NCBI RefSeq assembly: GCF_963678635.1
Contig: NC_087062.1
Coordinates: 6,558,193 to 6,622,192, forward strand
Reading direction: 5' to 3'
DNA length: 64,000 nt
From: Symsagittifera roscoffensis
Taxonomy: Eukaryota > Xenacoelomorpha > Acoela > Convolutidae
Shown in pieces: positions 13,199 to 27,000 of this stretch (position 1 is the stretch's first letter; each line of letters begins with the position of its first letter). The notes under the pieces are model-generated. The model did no database searches. It was not told the DNA's origin and saw only the letters and a list, made by a program, of their open reading frames with translations. A program made the position numbers and the translations under genes.

Positions 13199-14029
13199 TC
13201 AATTTTCAAATTAATCTGTTTTCTTTTTAAATAAGTTCTGCCAGAAAACTCATCTGCAAGTAGTGAGCATGCCGAAAAAATAACCTGAAAAACCGAATTT
13301 TTTTCACCTTGATTGTTTGTGTCTGCACAATCACCAGGTAAGCGCTTCCGGCACTTTATGCAGAAGAAAATTAAGTTAGATGGTAAAAACGACAGGCAGC
13401 AACTGAGACTTATGTACGCTGTACTAATTTAGTGCCATACTATTCCGCGGCTTACCATAGTTACCATTTCAGATTTCAGCACATCTGAGATTTATTCTAA
13501 ACTCTTTTCAAGCAGAAATGGTTTATTATTTTAACCGCTTTTTTACTACACTTGTCAAAGTGTTTTAAAAAGTATATTAGCTTTGAAATTCAATGTTATG
13601 TTTTCAATTTTTGCTTAAAAGCCATTTGCTTATGATCTTTTTAAAACGTCTTAGATAAAGAAAATCTACGATTTAGGCTCTTGACGGCAAAAAGACAGTT
13701 GATTGAAAAGCTTGCAATTTTGTTCAGATGTTTGCTTATGCATTTTTTTTTTATAAAAAAATGTTTTTCTATAGTTACTTTCTCCTCAAATATTTTTTAC
13801 TGATTTGTTTGTTGAACTTTTTAATAAATTTGATTAATTTTGAGACTCTTAGTAATAAATTTGTATTTTAGGTTTATCAAGCTGCCCAAACTGAAGAAAA
13901 CGTGAAAAATGTGAGCAAATTTGAACAAATTCTGCGACAATAATACCGTCAATTACATCTGGTTTAGTATTTGTACTGATTTTGTGTTAGTTAGCGGGCT
14001 AGAGATATTCTGGGGTAAAACCCTGTTAA
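13199..14029. other. Gene-free DNA upstream of the LRR gene
   Basis: No coding sequence recognised. A donor-like CACCAG|GTAAGC at 13331-13341 could mark a 5' untranslated exon of the LRR gene, but no transcript evidence is available. Confidence 0.35.
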
Positions 14030-14617
14030 GTATTTCCGCCATTACGAATTAGCCTTCCGTCACTGCTTCCGCTATTTGGCATTTGCAAATTGGCAGCTTT
14101 GTTACTCCATTTATACCAACTACAGTTTATTAACACTGTTCTCAGATCAGATCAACGGATTTTTATTTTGAATATTTATCAAGCCAAGAGTAACGATTTT
14201 TTAAAGAGTCAGTGTGTTCAAGTACTATTAAAAATTTTCCTGGCCGCTCTGAAAGATATATTTTTTGAAAAATGTAAGCTTTGGCTGAAATTCCTGACTA
14301 CCATTGTTCCCTCATTAAATGGTGATTTCATCAATTTTGCTTTTATTAAAAAAAAAACTTGGACCAGTTTGTTCCATTGTTCTACGCTCGTGTTATGGCA
14401 GAGATTAGAACTCTTACTTGTCGGTCAAAAACGTCCAATTAACGGAACCTCAATTTTCTATATTGTGAAATACCCGAATCCATTTTCAGCTAATCCTAAA
14501 ATAAAACGGAAGTTGTCTGCCAAAGTTGAAATTGTCAAACTAAAAAGGAAATTTGCTCTTTTACAAGGCAATTTGAACGCAGTTTCACGTGTGATTTTCC
14601 ATCTTTTCATCAGCTGA
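14030..14617 (+). CDS. Unusually long open frame, unknown, doubtful gene
   Basis: One frame is open for 196 codons, ended by TGA at 14615-14617, which is long for DNA this AT-rich. The first ATG is late and the only early start is TTG (14090). The predicted residues are hydrophobic near the start and lysine-rich near the end, with no domain I recognise. It ends 88 bp before the ATG of the LRR gene. It may be a chance frame, an upstream exon, or the remnant of a mobile element. Confidence 0.25.
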   Translation, partial: VFPPLRISLPSLLPLFGICKLAALLLHLYQLQFINTVLRSDQRIFILNIYQAKSNDFLKSQCVQVLLKIFLAALKDIFFEKCKLWLKFLTTIVPSLNGDFINFAFIKKKTWTSLFHCSTLVLWQRLELLLVGQKRPINGTSIFYIVKYPNPFSANPKIKRKLSAKVEIVKLKRKFALLQGNLNAVSRVIFHLFIS

Positions 14618-14705
14618 CTAGCTTTACCTTAGGTGATTTTAAAACCATAAAACAGCACAAAATTCTTTTTAACACCACACTCAGAAATCGATCAAAGACT
14701 CAATT

Positions 14706-15057
14706 ATGACTGCAATATGTTTCACCTTTTTGGTTATAACCTGCTTATCTTATTACCAAATAAGCGCTACGAATAATGTGGCCACTTCGTTCGGCTCTCA
14801 AACTTCGGTAAAAAACCGAACTGTTTCGGCTTGCCCAGAACACTGCACTTGTACGCGGACGAAGTATGACGTCATTTCTGAAGTGGACTGCAGCTTCGCT
14901 ATTTTACCCGAAGTGCCGCCGTTGCCGCCGAGCGGGGCACTGAAGCGGGTGAACCTAGCCGGAAACATGCTGGAAACGCTTCATCTGCAGTTTAGACACT
15001 CGACTGGAATCGAAACTTTGATGCTTAACTTCAACACGATTAATCTCATCCGATCTT
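14706..15057 (+). CDS. LRR gene exon 1: signal peptide, LRRNT, first LRR
   Basis: The ATG opens a hydrophobic leader (MTAICFTFLVITCL…). The LRRNT cysteine pattern C-x3-C-x-C-x12-C follows, then two LRR-like lines with …VNLAGNMLETL… and …LMLNFNTINLI…. The exon ends in T|GTAAGA at 15057/15058. Without splicing the frame would stop at 15071, cutting an LRR in half, which supports the donor. Confidence 0.8.
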
Positions 15058-18000
15058 GTAAGATTTTTTAAATAAAAAATTCTAAAATAGGAAGAAGCAT
15101 GGCCTAATTTGAAAACTGATTTGATCTCGACTGAGGTCTTTTTAGGTATTTTTAATTGAATAGACACCTCAGAAACGGATTTAGGGGGAGGGCAGGGAGG
15201 GTGGGGTAACGGACGCCTTTCCTTCTCAGGGATTCGACCACCTGCCGACTCAAAGTGTCCCGTAGTACTATTTTGAGATATCCATTTTTGGCTGACTGAC
15301 CCTAAAATTTTTCTTCGGCGCCAATATATACTAATTGAAAGGGGGAGCGCGCGCCGAAACAAACGCCTAAAAACGCTTTATTGGCCTAAAAACGTTTTTT
15401 CAAAATTTTGCCTGCGGCGCAGAAATTTTGACCAAACAAGGACTTTTTAGTACTTTAGAAGAGCTCGGAAAATCAATTTATTCGACCTGATAAAAAAAGG
15501 TCGACAAAATTTCGAACATTTTTGAAAATCCGCCCCGCGCCCCTCTAGAAAATCCCTGAGATACCTGAAAACTACTTGGCGATCTCTTAGTAGTACTGAA
15601 TCTACTAAAGAGTGATTTTTAGGGATTTTTTTTCTGTCTGCAAACAATTTATTTTTATTAAAACACGGGATCGATTTGGATAACAGAAAAGTATCGAAAA
15701 AATGAAAAAATGATCATATTGTTTGAAAAAAGTTTTCACTTATATTTTCCTCTTCCCGATATTGAATTATGATTAAGATAAAAGTGCAGCACGCTATTCG
15801 AGAAGAATTAAGTCAATTTTATCAAAAAAAAATGCATTTTAAACTGTCAGCTCGTTCAAGGTATTTAATTCTTGGTTAGCTGTGGAATTCAAAACAAAAT
15901 TGTTGGTTTTACTGTATTTACGTCCGGGTGGCCTTCTCATAGCGTAATTTTGGAGAAAGTACACCGTATGTTCGTCTTGCTATCTTACTTTCGGTCGGAT
16001 AGATTCGTGCAATAGATCTAGTATATACTGGTGTTCTTGGTAGAGGAGAGAAAGAGGCAACTGATTTCTAAGCTATATTATATTTTCTCTGGCTAAAATT
16101 ATGAACAGTTTCAGCTTTACAATTTACCATAAGTGTTAGTAATGGATCATGATTGGTTAGTTCTAAATAATTTACAGTGATAAATATAAAGTTATATAAT
16201 AAATACTTTAATTAAATATTTGTTTTGAACTGGTTCCAATACTATAGTTTTGATTATGCAAAGACAGATAGTATGGTAAACACACAAGCCAGTGAGCACA
16301 CAAATTTACCAGAAACTACTGAACGAGGGATTTTAAATTAACATACCACGGCAGGGAGAGATCTAGGATTTTCTCGAGGGAGGTTGTCGACTCTGTTTCG
16401 AAAATGTTGTCGACTTTTTTTAGGTAGACCAAACTGATTTTCTGAGCTCTCTCAATTTTGACCAAAGACCCTATTTTGAGCAAAGTTTTCGCGTCCCAGG
16501 CAAATTTTTGAAAAAAACATGCCAAAAAAGCGGTTTTAGGCCTTTTTAAAAAAAATTTAGCTTAAAAAACGCATTTTTTCGGAGCGCGCTCTCTCCCCTC
16601 AAAATTAGTATATTTTGCCGCTGAAGGCGCCTTTGGAAAATTTCAGGGTCAGTCAGCGAAAATTGGATATCTCAAAATAGTACTAAGGGGGGGGGGACAT
16701 TTTGAGTCGGCATGGGGTCGAATATCTGAGGGGGGAAGCGTCCGCCGCCGCCCCCTCCCGTTAATCCGCTGGTGTACCATGATACTCATCTCCTAACAAT
16801 CCAAAGAATTTTTTTCACAAAACTATCTGAAAAATCAAAATAAATAATCATCTTGAAATTTTTTTCAAAATAAGTTCGAATTCAACCAAATTTGAATTAT
16901 ATCTGCAAAATCCCGCGATATTATCAAGATATTATTGCAAAGTTTGTAAAATATTATCGATTTAAGAAAATTTTCTGTGAAATTATAGATTATAGCAATA
17001 AATTTCAATTATCTTAGCTCATGAAAATGAATTTTGGAGCAGATAATTGTCATATGAAAGCCCATAAACCTTCATGTTTGCATTGTTTGCATCAAGGAAC
17101 GCAAGAAGTCAATAGCAAACCGATAGTCTCATCAGATGGTCTTCAAAAGTGAGCCAAAAACTACTCAAAAAACTACTCTTTTCTCTGAAATACTTTATAC
17201 ACCCATATTTTGCAAATAGCTGACCCGATTAAAGGTTTCAAAAAATATTATTTTAGTCCCTATAATAAAAATTTATCAATAAAAATATTTAGATTATCAA
17301 AGCAAATCACTTTCAATTATTTAGAGATCAATAAATTGTTACAGTCTTGATCATCAAATAAATTTAGCAAAAAATTAGTTTAAATAATCAATACTATAAA
17401 CTCCACGAAAACTCATAAATCCGAATTCTCTTTCAAACAAGTTTTTTTTTAACTCTCCAGAAGCTTGAGTAAAAAAAATTTTGCTCCAATCGCACGTTCA
17501 ATGTTGATCTTACCCTTTTTTGCCATTTTAAGACATCCATTTTCAAGGTGAGTTCAAACTGTGTATTTGTAAGCTTTGAGCAGATTCCGCAACGAGGATT
17601 GACAAGGCTGTATTAGGAATCCGCAGCAAGGCTGTTGTTTTTTATATCTTTTTCCTTTTCTGGAATCCAGAGACTGGTAAGGATTAAAACATTATACAGC
17701 CCCAAACGCTAGCTTGGTATTTTATTATTTTTGAGCGTTGTTTTGTTTTTTTTTGCTCGATTTTGTTTCTGCGACACGTTAAAAGTTCCGACGATGTTTA
17801 CTTTAGAAGTATTTTTGTGGATTCCTCAACAACTTGATAAGTGGATTCCACTTATAATCTTTGACATGTTGAAATACCGGAGACAAGTCTCTAAACATGT
17901 CAAAAACCATAAGTGAAATCAAATCCACTTAGCAAACTGTTGCGGAAATCACAAACAAACACTTGACACATTCGAGGCGATGACTCCAGAGACACACACG

Positions 18001-21000
18001 CACTATTGTATTTTCGCCTCATTATGTTTGACTGACAACCAGAATAAACAAAAACGATAAAATTTGTCAAAAAGGGGTTTCAGGAAATAAGACGATCAGA
18101 AAATAACGGAGTTTAGACAACAACTTGCGTGCAAATTGCGTGAAATTCTTTTACAGACTTAAATAAATAGTTTGATTGAGTAAGGACTGGTTGTTCAATT
18201 TAGACAATAAATTGAAGCAAATTGCGTGAAATTTGTTTGCAGACTTAAACCGTCAAAAAGTGCTCAAAACAGCATTTTATGCAAAACAATTGCTGGCAGC
18301 GCCAAAAATTTGAAAAGTTTCGTTAGAATTAAGAGTACTCAAACTGATTTGCTTAAAAAATATATTTAATCCTTCTGATTGGTAGTTATATTCAAGAAGA
18401 GCGTATTTTGCTCATTTTTGACCTTGAACATCCGTAATTTTAGTTTTTTTTTTGTTTTTCAGTGACTGCCACTTGCTAATAAAGAGTTGAATAATTTACT
18501 AACCATTTTCCCAAAACCTTATGTTAACTGGTAATTGTTACATTCGTTTTGAAAATGGACATATATTTGTAACTGCGCTTTAGTCTTGTAAAAATTAGAA
18601 AAACAAATTTAAAAATAGTACGTAAAAAGTATCATTTGTTCATTTTTCGTTCATTAGTTTGTTCAACTCATATTACAAAAAAAACTTGAGAAAAACTTTT
18701 CATATAAGGAGCAATTGCAAATTTCAAAGCTAATTCGAAAAAAACTAACCCAAGCAGTTTTTACAACTAAACGGAATTCACGATGTTTGCTGGTTCACTT
18801 CTTTCGATTTTTTGTAGTTGAAAAGGTGAGGCGTTTACTCAACTGACAGTTTTTGTTGTCAGTTATTCAGACAATAATTGAAAGTTTTTTGTCACCAGAG
18901 TTTCAGGGTGTAAGCTTAGCTGCACATATTTAAAATTACTTGGGGGAGGATGCTAACTTGGGCCCAAGCTGGAACTTTTAGCCAATCAGAATCGAAAGTT
19001 TTGCATTCAGAGCTTATCAAACTCAATCAATTATCAATTTCTGGGTTGGAAGGTCTTAATTTGGTAACTCTTGTCAGAAAAAGGATGTTAACTTGATTCT
19101 CAAATTTCTTCTCCCTTGTTTTCGTTTAATTATTTGATTTGTCAGCTCCACGAGGCCATTGTCTCTATGGTTCACAAAAAAAGATTTCTACCATTTTTGC
19201 GGCCAGTTACTGCTTGTTGGATATTTTTGTAAGCAGTTATTCAGACAATAATGAATAATTTACCAAACCATTTTCCCAAAACCTTATGTTAACTGGCAAC
19301 TGTTACATTCGTTTTGAAAATGGACATAAATTTGTAACTGAGCTTTAATTTTGTAAAAAACAGAAAAACAAATCAAAAATTAGGACGTAATAAGTATAAT
19401 TTATTCATATTTTGTTCATTAGTTTGTTCAACTCAAATTACAAAAAAAAACTTGAGAAAAACTTTTCATTAAGGAGCAATTGCAAATTTCAAAGCTAGAA
19501 ATCACATTGACGCTAGAATTTCTAGACTTCTAATTTTCGCTCTGAAAAATTCCACTCATTTGTTTTCAGTACTAGTAGACTTAGATAGCAGAAACGAATG
19601 ATATTCGGAGTCCCTGTGGGCAGGACTCCAGTGCGACCAACATTTTTTGATAATTTTTATCTAAGAGCCGGAAGGCGAAATGTAACCGAAAATTTCAACA
19701 AATAGTTTCCAAGATGTAATTTGTAAGCAGTCAGCTCAGTAAGCAGACAATTTCGATTCTGAAAAATCTGATTGGCCTAAAAAAGATATCAAGTGCGATT
19801 TGGAAATAGTTATTTAAAACTAAACTATTTTTTTTAAATGGTTAGATAATTAAAAGTTACTTAATAATTTAGATAACGTTTTTAAAATAGACCAAGTTAA
19901 GATCCTCCACCACAGCGCTCAATTTGAATGAAACTTGCTAACCGCTGCTTGTAAAATGTTCTATTCTGATTGGCTGGAACTTTAAAATTAGAACCAAGTG
20001 AACCACCTGCCCCCTTAACAGTTTTGGTTGGAGGATGTTAACTGGGTCCAACGAAGATGCTATGAATTTTCTAGGGAATATTGGGGTGGTTTTTATGCAA
20101 ACGAGAGGCGGACTACACTGCAAGTTTTTTTTGTTTTTTGAACTATTTGTATTTTTTTCAGCTTCTTTCGTTTTTTTATCTCTTTAACCATTTTGGTTTT
20201 TATTATCTTTTGAACTATTTGGTTTTTTCAGCTGCTTTCGTGACTTTGTTCAACTTGCAACTGCTGAATTTGGACCACAACAACCTCACTTCTCTGGACA
20301 TCAAAGCATTCATGCGAATCCCAAACTCTTCTCTCGCCCTTACCATCAGTATTATGTTCAACCCCATAGCCTGTGCGTGCGACCTCGTCAACCTACACAA
20401 CAGCCTAATTCTCGCCAAGCAGAATTTAAAACAGTTTCACTTCACGTGTTTAAATGACAGAGTAGCTTACTATAACAACAGGGACTTCGGCCGAAATGGA
20501 GATGGGACGAGAGATGAACAGGAAGACAGAAACTTCTCGAATCACGTGTTGCTTCGAAATTATGCAGAACGGCTCTGTGACGAAGAGATGCTTCTGGTTA
20601 GTCTTGGTTCAATCAAGCGCGGTTCCAAAATTGGCACTTTTCCAGTCCACCCTTTGATTTTTTTCTGAAATTCAATGTAAGGAAGTCTTTCTAAAATGAC
20701 TTTTCATGTAATACACTGCTTTAAAACATGTCAGCGCGAACAGGTGAACAAACTTTTACAATATTTCTTGCCGTGTGGACAATTTTTGAACAATTTCCTC
20801 TTGTAATTTTACGAGGGGGGTGGGAAACTGGAAAAGAGCCCCAGATTTTTCTCGTAGGGGGATTTGCAAAAAATTTTCAAATTTTTTGTCTAACTTTTTT
20901 TTACATCGACCAGCTTGATTTTCCGAGCTCTCCCAAAAACAGGAAAAAGAGCTTACTTTGAGAAAATACTTAGCATCTCAAAGGGTGGATCTACGATTTT

Positions 21001-24000
21001 CTCGAGGAGGGGCGATAGTCAAAAACATTTAGAAAATTTTATCGATTTTTTTAGATTGACCAAGTTGATTAAACGAGCTCTGCCAAATTACTATAAAGAT
21101 TCTATTTCAGGGTGTGATGAGGCGACATTTAGTACCTCATTGTTATATTGTCTTTTGCCAATGAGGCGACATTTAGTACCTCATTGTTATTGCCTTTTGC
21201 AGCTATGCTGCAGATATATTATACCAGTCCGCTCAAGGTCACTGGCTTGGCTTTTCTGAGTGACACACTGTGTATGATTCACTCTTATGTTCTTTATCAT
21301 CGCTTGTTAGATGTAAACTTTATTCAACACTTTTGTTAAACATATTTCTATTAGTCAAAGTCTGACTAACTAAATCTAAACAACCAAGAATCAAAACAAC
21401 TAATCAACTAATTCACTATTACGAACAACCTAGTTTTGTCCTCTAAATCTCGGCAAATGTCATGGCGCAGCCAGCAGTTCCTGTGAATGAAGACAGGACT
21501 GACCTGTTGGGTATTCCTCCGTTTTGGGCAAAACCTTCGATTAATCCGCCTTTTCTTTGGGAATCTTGGATTGGACAATTCTTCCTGGCAGTGGGGTTGA
21601 AAGATAATCTGAACCCGCAGGATGTATTAGCAGAACCCGTGGAGGTTATAGACGAACCACCTCCAAAAGCTGAGGCTGTAGGTGCAACGGAAACCGCTGC
21701 GGAGACCGATGCACGCCACCTCAGAGATCAGGCAGCGATTCGTCGTGTTAATGACTTCATTACCGAGCGCAGAAGGAAAGGCCCTAGAATAGGCCTAAAT
21801 TGGTTTTATCACGAAGCAGAGGCTCGCCTGAAGTCACGTCTGTTTTTCGCTCTAGGAAACGAAGGAAAGCGACGCTTCGCGGATTCTTACCCGCATACGG
21901 ACATAAGTGTTACCTCGTTTCGGGATTTTCACCAAGCTTGCGAAGTACTATTCAAGATAGAACGTGATTATTTTGTTGAGCGCATTAAACTGTACAATAA
22001 CATCTTTATGTTGGAAAATGATACATTCTCTTCATTTTACGCTCGTCTCAGTGCTCAAATTGCCTTGTGTAATTGGCCACGTGCTCAAGAGAGGGATACT
22101 CTGAAAGATCTGTTCGTAGGACGAATTCGTGATGTGGATGTTCAACAGCAATTGATTAAAGCAAAAGCAAACTTAGAGGATACATTTCAACTCGCTCTGG
22201 AGTGTGAAAAGGGGGCTAGCACGTCGGCCCAGTTCCAAAAACTACTCCCGCATAACCAGGTTACCGGCATCAAGGTAAAACAAGAACCCACTTTCTCGAT
22301 ACAGTCATCTAGAGGAAAGCGGAACACTCCTCAGAACAACTATAATCGACAAAACACACAAAGTAACAAAATCAACAAAGCATGCTTATCTGTGGCAATC
22401 CTTTCAGTCTGGAACACAGAAAGTCGTGTCCCGCTCGAGAGGTTACATGCAACCTTTGCAAAAAACGAGGTCACTTTGCAAAATGTTGTAATTCATCAAG
22501 ACGGCGTGTCAATTTGGTAGATGATAGTGAGGCAGTGACAGACCCCTCAATCGACTGCAACTTTATAGATACAGAGTATGATAGCGAACCTGAATACAGT
22601 GTGTTACAGCTAGAAAGTGCGGTTCAGATAAATACCATTGAGCTCCTCAGATCAAACAGGGGAAAACCAAGAAGTCTTAGTATTCAGCTGCGTACGGGAT
22701 TGAGTTTTTTCTATTCAACTATCGACACTGGAAGTCCGGTCTCATTTATTAATAAACGTACTTGTGATTTAATATTACAACGCAACCCGTCTTTCCAATT
22801 TCGAGATGTGGCACGGTACCCTATAGACACTCTGTATGTCGATTACAATAAAAAGCCGATTCGCCTCCTTGGCTCAGTGTGTCTCCCGGTATCGTCTAGT
22901 GGTTGGAAAGTGGAAGAGGCTTGTTTCCTTGTCTCTGAGAACCGTACAAGTTGGGGCTAGACCTGCAAGAACAACTGGGTGTAGTGACCACCCAAATGAG
23001 GGCCGAACGTGTACAGCAACTTGAAGTTCAGAGTCAAGATCCTATCTCTGATTATTGGAGTTCTTTCTTCGCCAAAAAATACATGCATGTGTTTAATCGA
23101 TTAGGAAGATCAAAAAATCACAAAGTGTTTACAAATTTCAAGTATCCTTTGGTACCGCGTCAAGTGAAGGGACGTAAAGTCCCAATTCACATCCAGGATA
23201 GAGTCGCTAACGAGATCAAACAATTGGTAAAACAAGGTCACATCGAGAAATTGGATAAATGTACAACCGATTACTCCATAGCACCCATCGTACTGACCGC
23301 CAAGAAGGACGGCTCGATAAAACTCGCCTTAAACGCTAAACCGATGAACGCGCAAATCTGGAAGAATAAATACCAGATGCCAAATATTCACGAACTTGTC
23401 GATTCGGTGGCCCAAATCATCACTAAAGACGTACCTGGCACTGTCTGGTTCACCTCGTTAGACTTGAAATATGCTTTCAGTCAGCTGCCGTTGTCATCAT
23501 TTACCAGCACTCACTGTAATTTTAATATTTTGTGTGGAGATGCTACGGGGACTTATCGCTTTAAGACAGGGTTCTACGGGTTGACTGACATGCCGACTGA
23601 ATTTCAAAAGGCGATGGATTGTACCTTGCACGGATTAGAAGGTGTAATCTGTTACTTGGACGACATCCTAGTAGTCACGAAGGGAGATGTTCAAGATCAC
23701 AATAAATTGGTCGAGAGAGTGATGCAGCGACTCGATGAAGAGGGCTGGGCATTGAAATTCAGTAAGTGCGAGTTCTCAGTAAACCAGCTAACTTGGTTAG
23801 GTTACGTTATAAATGAGCACGGGTACTATCCGAAATTTTCAAAAATTGATGCGGTCCGATCACTGAAACCCCCCAAAACTTTAAAGCAGCTCCGCTCCTT
23901 TATGGGGACGTTAAATCATTTGCAACGATTCCTACCTGACCTACACACCTATACCGTTCATTTTCGAGAATCTTTAAAGGCATGCAATAAACAGTCTTTC

Positions 24001-27000
24001 CGTTGGGGGGAGGAACAAGATAATGCCTTCAAGAGTATTATAAACCTGTTGGCTAACATTCCAAACTAATTCCATTATGACTCTTCAAAAAAGTCTCGGG
24101 TAAAATGTGACGCTAGTCATAACGGGTTAGGAGCATGCTTGGAACAGGAAATCGAGCAAGGGGTTTGGGCTCCTACAGCGTTTGCCTCACGCTTCCTCAT
24201 TTATGCTGAATCAAAATATAGTACGAATGAACTTGAATTGTTGGCGATCGTTTGGGCGTGCGAACATTTTCGTAGTTATTTGTTGGGAAATCGTTTTCAA
24301 GTACTAACTGACCACAAAGCCATCATTTCGGCGCTAAGCGAAAACTATAATAACAAATCATATCAGTCGCGCCTTTCACGTTGGGCGGACCGGTTACTAC
24401 CCTTTGACTTCGAAGTTATCCACGTGCCTGGGGTTACGTTAGGCATTGTGGACTACCTTTCTCGACACCCAACCTTCTCAGCTCCAGCGCCATCAATATA
24501 CGATGAACTTTTTGTTGTAAAGTCTATTGAGGCTTTTAATTCGGCCTTATCATTTATTAATGCATTCAATATACTTGATTCGGCTAATACAATACATTCG
24601 CCGTCGCAAGAGGTCGTTGTGCCTCAAACTCTGAAATCAAACCGTTTTCTCGACCAATCAAATCACGTTATGCAAATTCGCACGTACGATCTCTCACCGA
24701 GTGAGGGCGTTAAATCATATTGTTACAAAATTGACCAATCAGAAACCGGTATTCTAATTAATAATTGTAAACCAAATACGCTTGACTGGAATCATTGTCT
24801 CCGACCTGAATTGTTAAAAGATAGTTGCAAATATTCCTTCTCATCTTTTTCTAACTCAAATCAATCTCTTTTATTTCACTCATCTCATCTTTTTCACTAC
24901 AACACGAATCTATCTAATCCTACTGGTTCCCATCCTACTGCATTACCACATTCTGCTCGTCAACATACTAACGATAAACCAATAACTCAACCAACTAACA
25001 TCACTAAACCACATCCGTCACTTAGTTCAATGGAGGATCAAGCAGAACTTCTTTCTTTCGTCGAAAATTTCACCTTGAGTTCTCCCAACTTTAGAAGGCC
25101 GAGCCCGCGCCTTTCAGTAAGATCGCGTCAAGTAGGACGAATCTCTTGTTTGGACCAGGTGCGCCAACGTAATCGGACACGAGAGCGTGCGCGAAGACTC
25201 GATTTGTGGCTGCCAGAACTGCCTCTAGAAGGGAGGGACACACTCAGCTCTTGGAAGCTATGAAGAAATGCCGTTTGTCAAGACCGGGGAGAATTCAACT
25301 TGCTAATAATGTCGGTGTGTACGCAATCAATGGTGGCAAACCAATCGTCTCAGAGTCGAAGAAAGAAATTGTGGGTCTCCCAGGTTTATTCGATGCCGAC
25401 CTCTTAGCTGAACTCACTGAGGAAGACCGATTTCTGGGCCCGATGAAACGAGCCATTAATAGCAAAGACGTTTCCAGTTTTAATAAACTCGGATCTTACA
25501 TGGCCCAATTTTGGTCCAAAGCAGCGGTTGTCAACAACTGTGTGATTATTGACAACAAACTGGCCATCCCAGAGGTTTTGAGACCAGCCGTCCTTGCCCG
25601 ACTTCATCGGTCGCATCCTGGTCAAGAGGCCATGATGTCCGCCTCAGAGTATATTTGGTGGCCGTTCTTGAACCGGCAGATAGTTGACACCTGCGAGAAG
25701 TGCCGCGAGTGCACACTGTATGGTAAGAACCTAAAACCAGTTCAAACTTTTCATACCGCACAATCTTTGCCCCAGTTGACGGGGCCAAATCAGGAATTGC
25801 AGTTAGATTTTGCTGGTCCTATTTTGGATGACAAAGGTGTGAAAACATTCCACTTAGTAGCCATCGATCGCTTCTCGAAATTTCCTTCTGTACTTATTAC
25901 TAAAACCACTGGGGCTAAAAAGGTTACGAAATTTCTTGAATCTTATATCCGAATTCATGGGTTACCTCATTCTATCAGGACCGATCACGGCTCTGGGTTT
26001 AAAAACGACATGGTACAACAATTTTGTTCTAGTAAAGGTATCAAGCATATTCTCTCTCCAGTCGGAGACCATCGAGGCTCTGGTCTCGTTGAACGTATGA
26101 TACAGACTATAAAACGCAAGCTAGGTACTGAACAACTGGACCCTAACTTCGGTAATTTTAAAGAAGTACTTCATCGAATAATAGAAGATATTCGTAAAAA
26201 TAATCATTCTACACTTAAGAAGTCACCATTTGAAATGCATTTCGGACGTAAGCCCAATACTGAATGGTCCCAAGCTTTTCTTAATATAGTTAATTCTGAT
26301 TCTTCAGCACAAAGACTTGAACGAAATCTCTTAACGCCGGACCAAATCGCCAGTCAGGACTATAGTCGAGATCGGGTCAAAGTGGTGCCAAGAGGTAGTC
26401 TCAGTCCTCAGATAACTCCGCGCTTCAACCCAATGTTCTCACTAGAGGGAAACATCGCCGAGAGTGAACCATACAAAGCGCTGGCTGATCTTGCCCGGGC
26501 GGCTAATATATGGACACAACAGAAGAGGAATCTTCCGCCAGATGGGGGAAAACGGGTCCTTCAGGAGCTGTCGAATCGACATTCAGATTTGGCCCAGTCA
26601 TTGAAAACAGGCCTTTCTCGTAAAACGCTATGTTTCGCGGAAGATCGTTCAGCCACTACGCCTCCAGGGGCTCCGAATAATGTTCATCGTTTACCGACAC
26701 TTCAACCCCGTCGACAGTCAAAAACAAGTAAACTAGAAAAGCTTCTTTTATCCGACCCTAACCGTGTGAGAGTGTTTAGAAAAATGATAGATCGTCAGTC
26801 TGGCAAACCTCTTTTTAAGCTTGCGAAATTCAAAATTACTCGCATCACCGATCACACCTATGTTACGGACAAGGGAAAAGTTTATCGCAAAAACCATGTC
26901 TGCCTTAAGCCTAACTTCAATAATACCTTTTCAGCAACACTAGGTGGTCGTCTTCAATCTTCTGGAACATCATCAAAAAGTGGGGGATCGAAACCTGTTA

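Larger units (their letters stand above)
15058..20231 (+). other. LRR gene intron 1, repeat-filled
   Basis: The 5.2 kb intron carries two hAT-like MITEs (15167-15560 and 16352-16774), a 245 bp direct repeat pair (18489-18733 and 19251-19496) and a small inverted-repeat element (19890-20049). A patch at 17.54-17.95 kb has recurring GGAATCCAGAGAC phrases. The acceptor is TTTTTTCAG at 20223-20231. No extra LRR exon was recognised. Confidence 0.6.

Noticed and set aside
18489-19496. LTR pair enclosing a small element
   Set aside because: The 245 bp direct repeats lack TG…CA ends, target duplication, primer-binding site and any coding between them.
22380-22400. Programmed -1 frameshift between gag and pol
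   Set aside because: There is no X-XXY-YYZ slippery heptamer at the break, and the break sits inside the first zinc knuckle, so a one-base deletion or sequencing error fits better.
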